DNA of 54,081 nucleotides, taken from positions 1 through 54,081 of the forward strand of contig JAQWBS010000008.1 in NCBI GenBank assembly GCA_028706255.1, given 5' to 3'. The notes beneath the pieces are model-generated. The model was not told the DNA's origin. It saw only the letters and a list, made by a program, of their open reading frames with translations, and searched no databases. The DNA is from Alphaproteobacteria bacterium. GTDB taxonomy: Bacteria > Pseudomonadota > Alphaproteobacteria > RF32 > CAG-239. The position numbers and the translations under genes are program-made. This document shows positions 9,365 through 18,945 of the stretch, in pieces (position 1 is the stretch's first letter; every line of letters starts with the position of its first letter).

Positions 9365-9838
9365 ATGCTTTATTTTTCTAACTTAAAAAAAGAAGACCTT
9401 GATAAATATTCCCGCATGGTGAGATCTGAAGTGAATCTTGCTGACTATTACTGCCCAAAAATGCTTCTGGCGGAATGGGACAACGTTGAAAACTACATCC
9501 TTATGAACGAATTTAGAGAGTGGATTGGCTGGTGTGCCATTTCCTCAAAGGAAAACATTTGCAATCCAAACGGCAAAAACATCATCGGCAACGTCATCTT
9601 TCATCAATATCGCAATCAGGGCTATGGCAAATATCTCTATAAAATTCTCTTTGAAAAATCTCAAGGCAAAAACAAACTCATTCGTATTAATCCGTTTAAT
9701 GATGCTTTAAAGGGAATCAGCCAAAAATATGGCTTCAAACCACATCAAACAAACGAAATTTGGAACACATATACTTGCCAAGAGAATCACTACCCTGAAG
9801 AATTGAAAGAATTACCTCTAATAGAAGTTGAGATTTAA
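9365..9838 (+). CDS. GNAT-family acetyltransferase
   Basis: 157 residues. The acetyl-CoA motif is seen in the second half as GNVIFHQYRNQGYGKYLYK (R/Q-x-x-G-x-G). A later block, SQKYGFKPHQ, fits the end of the fold. It is a small cytoplasmic protein of unknown substrate. The start MLYFSNLKK was chosen because GGAGAGAA lies 5-6 nt upstream. A much longer open frame reaches back through rnhB and is not credible. It is convergent with the S41 protease gene, with 12 bp between the stops and no clear hairpin there. Confidence 0.8.
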   Translation: MLYFSNLKKEDLDKYSRMVRSEVNLADYYCPKMLLAEWDNVENYILMNEFREWIGWCAISSKENICNPNGKNIIGNVIFHQYRNQGYGKYLYKILFEKSQGKNKLIRINPFNDALKGISQKYGFKPHQTNEIWNTYTCQENHYPEELKELPLIEVEI

Positions 9839-9850
9839 ACTAGCTTCAAA

Positions 9851-10960
9851 TTAATTTTTCAAAAGCTCTTGTGCTACCACAATATCAATTTCATATTTTG
9901 CACGGCTCTCTCTTGGGCAGGTTCTCACTTTGTTATGCAAATTATTAATTACCTCATCAGGGTTTTCATTTTCGCCCATTTCCAACATACAAATATTGGC
10001 GGCAATTCCTCTGTTTTGCAAACTTTCACCACTTGGAATATAATAATAAGCAGAGGTCAACGCAACTTCACCACCATTGTCAAATTTTATCAATTTTTGA
10101 ACAGTGCCTTTGCCTTTGGTCTGTGTGCCAACAATTGTTGCCCCAAGTTGTAAATTCATCGCCGAAGCCAAAACTTCTGCCGAAGAAGCCGTGTCTCCGT
10201 CCACCAAAACCACCATAGGCTTACTCTTAACCACATTCACCCCTTCTGCAACATAAAAGGTGTGGCTTCCAATTTTTCTGCTTTGCGTGGAAACAATCAC
10301 CCCTTCATCAAGAAAGATATTCATAATTTCAATTGATTCACTCAGCACCCCCCCAGGGTTACCTCGCAAATCAACAATCAAAGCTCGATAATTTGGGTGT
10401 GAGTCTAAGCTTTGTAAAATGCGTTCTTTTGTATAAAAATTCATCGGACCGAATTTCATATATAAAACATCATCAGGTAAATATCTATCTGCAAAATAGC
10501 GTTGTTTTTTACCGTCTCTCTTTTCGCCTAAATCTAAATAAGGATAATATTTTGTATCTTTATCTAAATCTGAAAACATCGCCAAAAGCAAATAGTCTTT
10601 AATTTCAAAATCTTTCGCTTTAATTTCTGGAGAAGTTTTCATTGCTTCAACCACAACTTTTTGCGTAAACTCACCCCAAGCCTTAACACTTTTCAAATCT
10701 TGAGGTTTCGTCACATTACGATAAGATTTTCCATCATAATAAAGTGACGTCCTAAATTCATTATCTGCAAGTTTCAACTTTGGGTCAATTACCGTTAGCC
10801 CACTTAAAGCTTTTTCACTCAACGCTGAGAGAGAAGTTTCAAAGAGATATTCATCTTGAACTTGCGCATAAACTTTTGCATAAAAATCAGCATCAGTTTC
10901 CGCTTTCACGTTTGGCACAACAAAAATAAGACTCAAAAATGCTAAAACGATTTTTCTCAT
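9851..10960 (-). CDS. S41-family C-terminal processing peptidase, exported, no obvious PDZ domain
   Basis: 369 residues. A signal peptide of about 20 residues ends at VKA. The peptidase core includes VDLRGNPGG (196-204), the Ser nucleophile in GDTASSAE (S260) and the general base Lys in TKGKGTVQ (K284). The order S...K is that of CtpA-type serine proteases that process or degrade periplasmic proteins. The region before the core (20-160) does not show a recognisable PDZ domain, so substrate selection may differ from Prc/CtpA. The ATG overlaps the rnr stop by 4 nt (ATGA), so it should be translated with RNase R. Confidence 0.88.
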   Translation of the reverse strand: MRKIVLAFLSLIFVVPNVKAETDADFYAKVYAQVQDEYLFETSLSALSEKALSGLTVIDPKLKLADNEFRTSLYYDGKSYRNVTKPQDLKSVKAWGEFTQKVVVEAMKTSPEIKAKDFEIKDYLLLAMFSDLDKDTKYYPYLDLGEKRDGKKQRYFADRYLPDDVLYMKFGPMNFYTKERILQSLDSHPNYRALIVDLRGNPGGVLSESIEIMNIFLDEGVIVSTQSRKIGSHTFYVAEGVNVVKSKPMVVLVDGDTASSAEVLASAMNLQLGATIVGTQTKGKGTVQKLIKFDNGGEVALTSAYYYIPSGESLQNRGIAANICMLEMGENENPDEVINNLHNKVRTCPRESRAKYEIDIVVAQELLKN

Positions 10961-13059
10961 TTTTTCTTCACTTTCATAGATTTTTTCTTTTCTTTTTTAA
11001 CACTTTCTTTAGGCTGTTTTTGTCGGTTACGACTTTTCATTTTCTTCTCGAAAGACGGCGTTCTTTTACGACGATTATTACCCGCTTTATCATAATAATC
11101 AACTCCTTCTTTCTCATCAACAAATTTGAAAATTGTTCCGCCATTCACAGGAGACGCCTCCATAAGACGAGCAATAATTTTATCTCCCATCATAAAATCT
11201 CGCCCTGTTCTCGTGCCTTTAAGCCCCACATTAGCAGCCGAAATTTCATACATATCGCTTGGCAGACTCCTCATTGGGATTAAGCCTTCCGAACCAATTG
11301 AGTCAATTCGCACAAAAACCCCTGCCAGAGAAACGCCTGAGATAACCACTTCAAAATCTTGCCCCACAGAAGGCGTGAGGTAAGAGGCTAAAAATCTGGA
11401 AATAAGTTCTCGTTCCGCATTCACCGCTTTGCGTTCAGTTGAAGAAATATAATCACCAATTTCTTTGAATGTGTCAAATGTGGCACTTTCTTCAAGCTCC
11501 CCGCCATCTCCCATTTGATATGCCTTAATCAACGCACGATGAATAAGCAAATCAGAATAACGACGAATTGGCGAGGTGAAATGTGCATAATCTTCTAAGC
11601 CTAAGCCAAAATGCCCCATGTTTGTTGGAGAATATTTTGCCTGACACTGAAGCCTTAAAATCAAATCGCTAATCCCCGAGCTATATCCTTTTTTTTCACA
11701 TTCTTCTAAAATACGATTAAAATGTTGTGGTCTAAGCGCTGCCGCATCAGGAAGCTTCAAGCACAAATCCATCAACAAAGGTTTAATGTCTTTTACCTTT
11801 TCTTCCAAAGGCGATTCGTGAATACGATACATCACTGGCAATTTTGCTTTTTTCAAAGCTTTTGCTGCACACACATTGGCCGCCACCATAAATTCTTCAA
11901 TAATCTTATGTGCTGTCAATTGTTCAAATTTTTCAATCTTGCTCACATTGCCAAACTTGTCGATTTTGATTTTAATTTCATTGCTCACAAGCTCCAAAGC
12001 CCCTCTGGCTTTTCGGGCTTTATCAAAAGCAAAATAAGCTTCATAAACAGGTTGAACACAGGTTTTGAAAACATCCATAATGTTTGCACTATATTTGCCG
12101 TCAATCGCTTCTTGAACTTCTTTATATGTCAATCTTGCTGCAGATTTAATCACCGCTCTTTTGAAATCGTAATGAATGACATTTCCGTCATTATCAATTT
12201 TCATTTCACAAACGAGAGATGCTCTTTCCTCTTTCGGACGCAAAGAACATAAATCATTTGAAAGAATTTCAGGCAACATCGGCACAACCATATTCGGCAG
12301 ATAAACTGAGTTACCTCTTTTATAAGCTTGTCTATCAAGTTCACTAAACGGACGAACATAAAACGCCACATCGGCAATCGCCACCATAATTTTGAACCCA
12401 CCAGAAACTTTTTCAGCATAAACCGCATCATCAAAGTCTTTGGAATCTTCTCCATCAATGGTCACAAAAGGCACACTTGTCAAATCAATGCGTTGTTTTT
12501 TATCAAATTTTGGCAAGGTTTTGAGTTCTTTTACCACACCTTCTGAAAACTCGACAGGAATGTCATATTTTTCCAAAATCAAACTAGCTGTGGCTTTATT
12601 TAAATCAAACTTGCCATAAGATTTCAAAATTCTAAATTGCTTGGCTTTCCCTGGTCCAATTAAAACACCGCTAACATAATCGCCCACTTCGGCTTCACTG
12701 GAATTTTCAACCTCAAATTCTTTGTTAGAATTTCGCTCTGTCAGTTTCAAAACAATCTTATTACCAACTTTATCTAAAACACCTTTAATTGCTTCAGGTT
12801 CAACATCTGCACGAAAAATACGCACCACAGGTTTTGCCCAAAAAGCACCTTTACGATTAATCAGATTTGCAACAAACCTATCCCCTTTTTGCAAAGGCGG
12901 ACGAATTTTTCTGTTTTCTAATACATAAATTTTTGGCACAGACCCAAAATCTTCCACAGGCACTGCCATTAAATCTCCATAACCACTCTCTCCAGAAATT
13001 TCCAGAGTCAAACTTTGTGGTAAAAGTCCTTTTTTATTTTTTTCAAATTTTTTATTCAT
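10957..13059 (-). CDS. rnr: Ribonuclease R
   Basis: 700 residues. This 3'-5' exoribonuclease degrades structured RNA and defective rRNA or tRNA. The RNB catalytic motif is visible as IDGEDSKDFDDAVYA (about residues 200-215), which supplies the Asp cluster for metal binding. GHFGLGLEDYAHFTSPIRRY, also typical of RNB proteins, follows. An S1 RNA-binding domain occupies about 560-650. The tail is strongly basic (KKMKSRNRQKQPKES and more Lys), as in RNase R that acts on ribosomes. The gene lies 10 nt after xth on the same strand and overlaps the S41 protease gene downstream. Confidence 0.96.
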   Translation of the reverse strand: MNKKFEKNKKGLLPQSLTLEISGESGYGDLMAVPVEDFGSVPKIYVLENRKIRPPLQKGDRFVANLINRKGAFWAKPVVRIFRADVEPEAIKGVLDKVGNKIVLKLTERNSNKEFEVENSSEAEVGDYVSGVLIGPGKAKQFRILKSYGKFDLNKATASLILEKYDIPVEFSEGVVKELKTLPKFDKKQRIDLTSVPFVTIDGEDSKDFDDAVYAEKVSGGFKIMVAIADVAFYVRPFSELDRQAYKRGNSVYLPNMVVPMLPEILSNDLCSLRPKEERASLVCEMKIDNDGNVIHYDFKRAVIKSAARLTYKEVQEAIDGKYSANIMDVFKTCVQPVYEAYFAFDKARKARGALELVSNEIKIKIDKFGNVSKIEKFEQLTAHKIIEEFMVAANVCAAKALKKAKLPVMYRIHESPLEEKVKDIKPLLMDLCLKLPDAAALRPQHFNRILEECEKKGYSSGISDLILRLQCQAKYSPTNMGHFGLGLEDYAHFTSPIRRYSDLLIHRALIKAYQMGDGGELEESATFDTFKEIGDYISSTERKAVNAERELISRFLASYLTPSVGQDFEVVISGVSLAGVFVRIDSIGSEGLIPMRSLPSDMYEISAANVGLKGTRTGRDFMMGDKIIARLMEASPVNGGTIFKFVDEKEGVDYYDKAGNNRRKRTPSFEKKMKSRNRQKQPKESVKKEKKKSMKVKKK

Positions 13060-13069
13060 TCTTTTTCTA

Positions 13070-13861
13070 TCATTTCAAATCTACGACAAGCGGCGTATGG
13101 TCTGATGGCTTTACATCTCCCCTCGCCGACTTATCAACAAAACATTCTTTCAATTCGTCCACCATCAGAGGAGACAAAAAGGCATAGTCAATTCTCATTC
13201 CTAAATCGGCAGGAAAAGCATTGCCCGCATAGTCCCAGTAAGTGTAACCAACCTCTTTTGGGTGAAGCACTCTGAAAGCATCATAAAACCCCAAATATTC
13301 AATTGCTTTTAAGCGTTGTTTCACTTCTTCACGGAAAAGCGCATTATTTTTCACAACATCAACATCATAAACATCTTTATCTGTCAAAATCACATTAAAA
13401 TCGCCCGTCAAAATTACCGGCTCGTTCAAAGCCAACAAGTTTTTTGCGTGTTTATACAAAGCTTCCATCCAGCGGAGTTTATAGTCAAACTTAGACGTGT
13501 CGTCAGGGTCATTATAAGGCGGATTTCCATTCGGCAAATAAATTGACGCAACTCTAATTTTTCGTCCCTTAACATCAACCAAAACTTCTAAATATCGTGC
13601 GTGTTCATCTTCAAACTCGGGTAATCCTTCTTGCACCACTTCCATTTTATAACGGCTCAAAACCGCCACCCCATTATAAGACTTTTGCCCCAAGATTTTC
13701 ACATCATATCCCAAAGCTTGAATATCAAAGAAAGGGAAGCCATTAAATTCCGTCTTAATTTCTTGCAAACAAACAATATCTGGCGAAGTTTTTTCCAACC
13801 ACGCCGAAAGGTTTTCCAGTCTGGCATTCACAGAATTGACATTATAAGTCGCAACACGCAT
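13070..13861 (-). CDS. xth: Exonuclease III, AP endonuclease
   Basis: 263 residues, the normal length for XthA. It opens abasic sites and removes 3' blocking groups in base-excision repair. The core reads MRVATYNVNSVNARL, CLQEIKTE (catalytic Glu), LTGDFNV (Asp and Asn) and SDHTPLVVDL (final Asp-His). The start was placed at MRVATYN because all family members begin there and AAGGTTTAG precedes it. The open frame extends about 63 codons upstream but that part overlaps the divergent dgt gene and looks noncoding. It is first of the xth-rnr-S41 run. Confidence 0.96.
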   Translation of the reverse strand: MRVATYNVNSVNARLENLSAWLEKTSPDIVCLQEIKTEFNGFPFFDIQALGYDVKILGQKSYNGVAVLSRYKMEVVQEGLPEFEDEHARYLEVLVDVKGRKIRVASIYLPNGNPPYNDPDDTSKFDYKLRWMEALYKHAKNLLALNEPVILTGDFNVILTDKDVYDVDVVKNNALFREEVKQRLKAIEYLGFYDAFRVLHPKEVGYTYWDYAGNAFPADLGMRIDYAFLSPLMVDELKECFVDKSARGDVKPSDHTPLVVDLK

Positions 13862-13936
13862 TTTTCTAAACCTTATTGACAGATTAAATTCAACGTGATT
13901 GTATATTAAAATTAACAGATAAGGAAGATAAAAATT

Positions 13937-15094
13937 ATGACACTCGCAACTTATGCTATCGATTCCGAAAAATCTAAAGGACGTCTTTATGTAGACTTCA
14001 AGCAAATCAACCGTTCCGCCTTTCAAAGAGACAGAGACAGAATAATCCACTCTTCAGCCTTCCGCAGGCTCGACGGCAAGACACAAGTGTTTGCTTACCA
14101 TGAAGGAGAAAATTATCGCACTCGCCTCACCCATAGCATTGAAGTTGCTCAAATCACCCGCACAATCTGTAAAAATCTTAATCTTAATGAAGAACTTGGA
14201 GAAGCGATTGCCTTAGCACACGATCTTGGACACCCTCCTTTTGGACACGCTGGCGAAAGAGGATTGAAGAATGTGCTTAATGAATTTGGTGGCTTCGACC
14301 ATAATGTCCATTCCCTCAAAATTGTCACCCAACTTGAGGTGCATTATCCACAATTTGCAGGACTTAATTTATCTTGGGAAGTTTTGGAAGGTATCGTCAA
14401 ACATAATGGACCAATCAACATCATTTATGATAAGTATCTTAAAGAATTTAACCAAATTTTCGATCTCGAACTCAATCACTATCCTTCCTTGGAAGCCCAA
14501 GTTGCTTCCATTTCGGATGATATTGCTTATAATAACCACGATATTGACGATGGTTTTAGAGCAGGTTTTTTCACCATTGAAGAACTCCGCCAATTGCCTT
14601 TCATCGATAGAATTATCATTAACTTTGAAAAAGATTATCCAAACTGCGACGACAACGTCAAAATGTATGCCATTACTAGAAATTTAATTTCAGGAATGGT
14701 CTTTGATATTTTGGAAAATTCAAAACTTAATTTAGAAAAGTTTGACATTAAAACGTTTGAAGACGTGCAAAAACATGGTGGTTTTCTAATTGATTTTTCA
14801 AATGATATGAAAGAATTTCTTAAAGACCTGAAAGCTTTCCTGAAAGCAAGATTTTATAGCCACACCAAAGTAACTAGAATGGATATGAAATCACAAAAAG
14901 TGGTTGAAGATTTATTTGGTATTTTTATGAAAGACACAAATCTTTTACCTGCAAAAGAAAGAAATAAAATCGCTCAATTTGATAAAAACGAAGTCAAAAT
15001 TGCCGATATTATTGCTGAATATATTGCTGAAATGACCGATTTGGCTTGCCTTAATGAGCACGAAAAACTTTTCAATCTTTATACAAGATTTTAG
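13937..15094 (+). CDS. dgt: Deoxyguanosinetriphosphate triphosphohydrolase (dGTPase, HD superfamily)
   Basis: 385 residues. It hydrolyses dGTP, and perhaps other dNTPs, to the nucleoside and triphosphate, which controls nucleotide pools. Conserved blocks are DRDRIIHSSAFRRLDGKTQVF, YRTRLTHSIEVAQI (metal His) and LAHDLGHPPFGHAGE (the HD pair). A later ASISDDIAYNNHDIDDG supplies another Asp. This is the shorter dGTPase-like type 2 form. AAGGAAG lies about 10 nt before the ATG. It is divergent from xth, with about 75 bp between the starts. Confidence 0.95.
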   Translation: MTLATYAIDSEKSKGRLYVDFKQINRSAFQRDRDRIIHSSAFRRLDGKTQVFAYHEGENYRTRLTHSIEVAQITRTICKNLNLNEELGEAIALAHDLGHPPFGHAGERGLKNVLNEFGGFDHNVHSLKIVTQLEVHYPQFAGLNLSWEVLEGIVKHNGPINIIYDKYLKEFNQIFDLELNHYPSLEAQVASISDDIAYNNHDIDDGFRAGFFTIEELRQLPFIDRIIINFEKDYPNCDDNVKMYAITRNLISGMVFDILENSKLNLEKFDIKTFEDVQKHGGFLIDFSNDMKEFLKDLKAFLKARFYSHTKVTRMDMKSQKVVEDLFGIFMKDTNLLPAKERNKIAQFDKNEVKIADIIAEYIAEMTDLACLNEHEKLFNLYTRF

Positions 15095-15164
15095 TTTTGT
15101 TAAATTATTATAAAGTTTTATCTTATATAATTGCCTAAAATCAGATAAGTTTAGGAGAGATAGA

Positions 15165-16277
15165 ATGTTTAATGATTTTCCGGAAGACAACCAAAATGAC
15201 GATTTCTTGAACGAATTTCGTCAAAAGCTTGCCAGCCAGCCTACAACCAAAATTGAAGAAAAACGCAAAGATATGCAACGTTCAAAAGGTGTTTTCCTTG
15301 GTGCCGTTGCGGGTGTTGGACTTGCTTGTGCCGTTGGTTGGTTTGTTCTTGCCCCAAAATTTTCCCCAGAAACTAATGCTGAACTTCCTGTTATCAAACG
15401 CCCTCAAACAGCTGTCAAAATTGAACCGACAGAACCTGGTGGTATGGAAATTATGAATCAAGATAAAACAATCTATGATATCATTGATAAAACCGAAGAA
15501 AAAACAGTTGAAAATCTTCTTCCTCCTCCTGAAGAACCTAAACTCCCTGAAATTTCAGCTGAAAAACTTGCTGAAGAAGAAGCTGAAAAGCAAGCAGCCC
15601 TCGCTGCAACTCAAGCTCAAGAAGCTGCAAAAGCCCCAGTAGAAACTGTTGTTGAAAAAGTTGCTGAAGAAGTTACTGTGGTCGCCGAGCAAGCTACGCC
15701 TAAAGAAGTTCAAAATGAAGGAAAAGAAGAAGAAACCGTCAGTATCGCCGAAGCTTCTGAAACTTTACAACAAGCTCAGAAACGTTCAGCTCTTTTTGTT
15801 GACCCAAAAATTGCTTATCAAGAATCTTTAAAACAAAGAAAAGCTGAAGAAGCAGCACAATTTGAGTTGGCTAAAGCAGAAGCTGCAAAAAAAGCTAAAG
15901 AGAAAGCAACTGAAACAAAGACAGAAACAAATAATGTTCTTGATAGCGAATTTGTTGAATTACCTGTTTCCTTACCAACTGTTGCAGAACCAAGTGTTCC
16001 AACAAATCAAGACACAGCAAGTGTTGCACCAAAAGGCGCTTGGCAAATTCAATTGATGTCTTCAAAAAACAAAGACGCTATTGAAAAATCTTGGACATCA
16101 ATGGCTAAAAAATATCCATTCTTGGCAAGCTTGCCTCACGAAGTTGAAGAAGCACAAATTGATTCTAATGCCTTTTATCGTCTTAAAACGGGGGCTTTCA
16201 CAAACAAAGCTGATGCTGATGATGTTTGTAACAAGATTAAAGCAGGGGGTGGCTCTTGCCTCGTTAAGAAAAAATGA
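15165..16277 (+). CDS. SPOR-domain inner-membrane protein
   Basis: 370 residues. A cytoplasmic N-terminus (1-42) is followed by one transmembrane helix at about 43-63. A long periplasmic linker rich in Glu, Ala, Lys and Pro then leads to a C-terminal SPOR domain from about residue 291 (GAWQIQLMSS ... LKTGAFTNKADADDVCNKI). SPOR domains bind glycan strands stripped of stem peptides at the division septum, so a role in septal peptidoglycan is likely (FtsN/DedD-like). AGGAGA precedes the ATG. It overlaps the next gene by 4 nt (ATGA). Two Cys in the SPOR domain may form a disulfide. Confidence 0.88.
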   Translation: MFNDFPEDNQNDDFLNEFRQKLASQPTTKIEEKRKDMQRSKGVFLGAVAGVGLACAVGWFVLAPKFSPETNAELPVIKRPQTAVKIEPTEPGGMEIMNQDKTIYDIIDKTEEKTVENLLPPPEEPKLPEISAEKLAEEEAEKQAALAATQAQEAAKAPVETVVEKVAEEVTVVAEQATPKEVQNEGKEEETVSIAEASETLQQAQKRSALFVDPKIAYQESLKQRKAEEAAQFELAKAEAAKKAKEKATETKTETNNVLDSEFVELPVSLPTVAEPSVPTNQDTASVAPKGAWQIQLMSSKNKDAIEKSWTSMAKKYPFLASLPHEVEEAQIDSNAFYRLKTGAFTNKADADDVCNKIKAGGGSCLVKKK

Positions 16278-16942
16278 TAGAAACACTCAACATTATCATA
16301 GAACTTTCTGCCCTTTTTCTCGCAATCATACTCCATGAGCTTGCTCATGGATATGTTGCGTTATTATTAGATGACAAAACAGCGCATATGATGGGCAGAC
16401 TTTCTTTAAACCCTGCCCGCCACGTTGATCCAATAGGCACAATTATTTTCCCAGCTATCCTTCATCTTTCAGGAGCAAATTTCATCTTTGGCTGGGCAAA
16501 ACCTGTTCCGGTGAATTATAGCAATTTCAAAAATCCTAAGAGAGATGTTTTTCTTGTTGCTTCAGCTGGAATTGCTGCAAACATTTTATTATTCATCACC
16601 TTTGGTGGCATTGCCTTGATGATGACAGAACATGGAACGAACTTTATTAGTGCTATCTTTTTTAAGTTCTGCATTGCTTTTTCATTCTTTAACATTATGT
16701 TGGCTGCCTTCAATCTTTTGCCAATTCCACCACTTGACGGTTCTAAAATGTTTTTGAGTTGGATTAAAAAGCCATGGATTCAAAACTATCTCAATTCCCA
16801 AACTTACGGTTTGTTAACCATCATTTTGCTTGGGATAATCATTCCTGAAGTGGCACAAAAATTTAACATCAGCTTCAATCCAATTAAAACCTATCTCAGT
16901 TTTGTTTTAAAATTAACAAACGACTTTCTTCTTTGGTTATAG
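16274..16942 (+). CDS. Site-2 protease family protein (peptidase M50)
   Basis: 222 residues, nearly all membrane. The zinc motif HELAH (H21, E22, H25) lies in the first helix, and the third ligand block NLLPIPPLDGSKM (about 147-159, D155) is intact. It is therefore a predicted active intramembrane metalloprotease of the compact YwhC-like group without a PDZ domain. Its substrate is unknown; such enzymes often cut membrane-tethered regulators. The start overlaps the SPOR gene by 4 nt, and nagZ follows 9 nt after the stop, so SPOR-M50-nagZ form one operon linked to the envelope. Confidence 0.9.
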   Translation: MIETLNIIIELSALFLAIILHELAHGYVALLLDDKTAHMMGRLSLNPARHVDPIGTIIFPAILHLSGANFIFGWAKPVPVNYSNFKNPKRDVFLVASAGIAANILLFITFGGIALMMTEHGTNFISAIFFKFCIAFSFFNIMLAAFNLLPIPPLDGSKMFLSWIKKPWIQNYLNSQTYGLLTIILLGIIIPEVAQKFNISFNPIKTYLSFVLKLTNDFLLWL

Positions 16943-16951
16943 GAGAAAAGA

Positions 16952-18004
16952 ATGAAGCCCATTTTATCAGCAATCCTTTCCATCCAAGGAACAGAGCTTA
17001 GTGATGCTGAAAAGAGGCTTTTCTCTCAATATAATCCATATGGCATCAATTTATTTGGTCGTAACATTAAAAGCAAAACACAACTTAAAACACTCATTAA
17101 ACAAATTAAAGAAACTGTTGAACGTGAAGATATTATTATTGCCATCGACCAAGAAGGTGGCAGAGTAAGAAGACTTATTGAACCCGAGTTCAGAGCCTAT
17201 GTCCCACAGCATATTTTAGGAATTGAAGATGAAAATTATTCTAAACTTCATGCCCATTTGATAAGTTCCGACTTAAAAGAATTGGGAATAAATATGAATT
17301 ATGCTCCTGTGCTTGACTTAAGCTATCCAGAAACCACACTTGCCATTAAATCTCGCTGTTTAAGTGATAATGAAAAAACCGTTGCCAAACTCGGAAAAAT
17401 AATGGTTGAAGAATATTTATCCTGCGGGATTTGCCCTTGTTTAAAACATATTCCGGGGCATGGCAAAGCAGTTACAGACCCTCATCTTGGCTTACCAATT
17501 GTTTCTGCCTCACATAAAGAGCTTGAAAAAGACTTCTTCCCTTTCAAAGAAATGAATACTGCCCCATCAGCAATGACTGCACACCTCATTATTGAGGCGT
17601 TTGACAACAAACATCCAATAACACAAAGCAAAAAAGCGATTGATGAATTGATAAGGGGCGAAATTGGCTTCAAAGGACTTCTCATCTCTGACGCAATTGA
17701 TATGCACGCCTTGAAAGGCACAATTAGTGAAAAATATCAACAATCAATCCATGCTGGTTGTGATGTTGTTTGTTATGCTCTGGGCAAAGAAACAGCTCTT
17801 CAAGAAATTTGTGAAAATGCACTTTATTTGAATGATTCCGCCTTAGAAAGAGCCAAAAGAATCTCCCAAATCACAAACAAAGAAATGGATTTTTCGAAAG
17901 TTGATTCATATGCAAAAGCATATCAAAAAATCTCTCTTAACACAGAAATTTATCATGATAACTACGACGCCACCGAAATTTTGAATCTACTTAATAAAAA
18001 TTAA
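16952..18004 (+). CDS. nagZ: Beta-N-acetylglucosaminidase NagZ (GH3)
   Basis: 350 residues. It removes GlcNAc from anhydro-muropeptides in the cytoplasm during peptidoglycan recycling. Family blocks are IAIDQEGGRVRRL, KHIPGHGKAVTDPHLGLP (the catalytic His loop of NagZ) and LLISDAIDMHAL (catalytic Asp). There is no signal peptide, as expected. AGGAGAAAAG lies just before the ATG. The position behind a SPOR-domain protein and M50 protease supports an envelope-maintenance operon; SPOR domain followed by nagZ is a common alphaproteobacterial order. Convergent with the next gene. Confidence 0.95.
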   Translation: MKPILSAILSIQGTELSDAEKRLFSQYNPYGINLFGRNIKSKTQLKTLIKQIKETVEREDIIIAIDQEGGRVRRLIEPEFRAYVPQHILGIEDENYSKLHAHLISSDLKELGINMNYAPVLDLSYPETTLAIKSRCLSDNEKTVAKLGKIMVEEYLSCGICPCLKHIPGHGKAVTDPHLGLPIVSASHKELEKDFFPFKEMNTAPSAMTAHLIIEAFDNKHPITQSKKAIDELIRGEIGFKGLLISDAIDMHALKGTISEKYQQSIHAGCDVVCYALGKETALQEICENALYLNDSALERAKRISQITNKEMDFSKVDSYAKAYQKISLNTEIYHDNYDATEILNLLNKN

Positions 18005-18005
18005 A

Positions 18006-18830
18006 TTACAAAATAAAGCGAATATAACTTCTGTCATCAAAAGAAACATTTCCTTCAAGGATTCCTTTTGTGCCTTTGTTTTCTTTATAACACAATGGGT
18101 CTGCGTTAACAATTCTCTGCAATTCTTTTTCTGTTTCCTCAAGTGTTGGGAAAAGAATTGAATAACCATCTGAAGCCAAAATAATTTCCTTGGCTTGTTT
18201 CACATCATAAACCACGATTTCTTCTTCAGGAATTTTTGTGCCATCAACAACCGCAAAAGAATATGGTGATTTCACAGCATTATTTTGAAACAAACATTGT
18301 TTTTGAAGCATTGGCGAAATAAATTCCCGCCCCGTATCACGAGCCATCAACTCTTGCTCGGTTTTTCCAGACTTAATTTCCGCAGCCAAGAAATATGCCC
18401 GCATTTCTGACATGATAAAATCAATAAATTTTTGAGGTTGAAACGCCTTACCATCAACCAAAGCCTGACAATCTCCCACAGACCAAATTTCTTGATGAAA
18501 CCTGCTGTAAACAACAACCGAAGCCGTTGGTCTTTGGTGGGGATTTTCTAACATTTCGCTCAAGATACCTTGATGTTGATAAAATTTTATTAAAGCCTGT
18601 GTCATCAATTCAAACGCTTGAGGAGCAGTTGCTTCTTTATGAAGAGATGAAACTGCCATTGAAATGACTTCCATTGCAATTCGACCAGAAGTTTTTCCCT
18701 CAAAAAGCCGATTAGATTTAGCTGTTGCCCCATCAATGACCACAACGAAATCATCTGAACAAAAAAGACCATCTTCACATAAATCTTGATTAGGATTTTT
18801 CCCTTGAATAAACTTCTCTATGATTTTCAC
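18006..18830 (-). CDS. PP2C-like serine/threonine phosphatase domain protein
   Basis: 274 residues. The PP2C metal-binding pattern is recognisable: FVVVIDGATA (first DG), EIWSVGDCQALV, KEIILASDGYSILFP and, at the end, FDDRSYIRFIL in place of the usual DN/DD. It is presumably a cytoplasmic metal-dependent phosphatase; the substrate and any partner kinase are not in the window. The start is GTG at 18830, with AAAGGAA 11 nt upstream; the nearer ATG is out of frame. The initiation codon overlaps the stop of a possible 30-codon open frame behind the hairpin repeat. Convergent with nagZ, with 1 bp between them. Confidence 0.75.
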   Translation of the reverse strand: MKIIEKFIQGKNPNQDLCEDGLFCSDDFVVVIDGATAKSNRLFEGKTSGRIAMEVISMAVSSLHKEATAPQAFELMTQALIKFYQHQGILSEMLENPHQRPTASVVVYSRFHQEIWSVGDCQALVDGKAFQPQKFIDFIMSEMRAYFLAAEIKSGKTEQELMARDTGREFISPMLQKQCLFQNNAVKSPYSFAVVDGTKIPEEEIVVYDVKQAKEIILASDGYSILFPTLEETEKELQRIVNADPLCYKENKGTKGILEGNVSFDDRSYIRFIL

Positions 18831-18919
18831 AATAACATAATTCCTTTAAAGCTTTTATTCATTCTATATAACATAACAATATTTAGATGTAAAATATTAA
18901 GCTTCCGAAAATTCACCAT
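18827..18919 (-). CDS. Possible 30-residue leader ORF behind hairpin copy A
   Basis: On the minus strand the frame starts with ATGGTGAAT immediately after GGAGG and a T tract, and ends at a TGA that overlaps the GTG start of the PP2C-like gene. The peptide begins MVNFRKLN. It could be a leader peptide coupled to the phosphatase gene. There is no homology I recognise, and chance is a fair alternative. Confidence 0.2.
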   Translation of the reverse strand: MVNFRKLNILHLNIVMLYRMNKSFKGIMLL

Positions 18920-18945
18920 AAAAAACCTCCACAGCAAGGTGGAGG
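18910..18945. repeat. Hairpin repeat, copy A
   Basis: A 36-bp unit, AATTCACCATA, six A in total, CCTCCAC-AGCAAG-GTGGAGG, that is repeated with one extra A at 19079-19115. On the minus strand the hairpin is followed by TTTTTTATGGTG, so it is terminator-like. Its 3' arm also offers GGAGG as ribosome binding site to the ATG. Confidence 0.85.

Noticed and set aside
13862-14050. N-terminal extension of exonuclease III reaching into dgt.
   Set aside because: Overlaps the divergent dgt gene, and all family members start at the MRVATYN equivalent.
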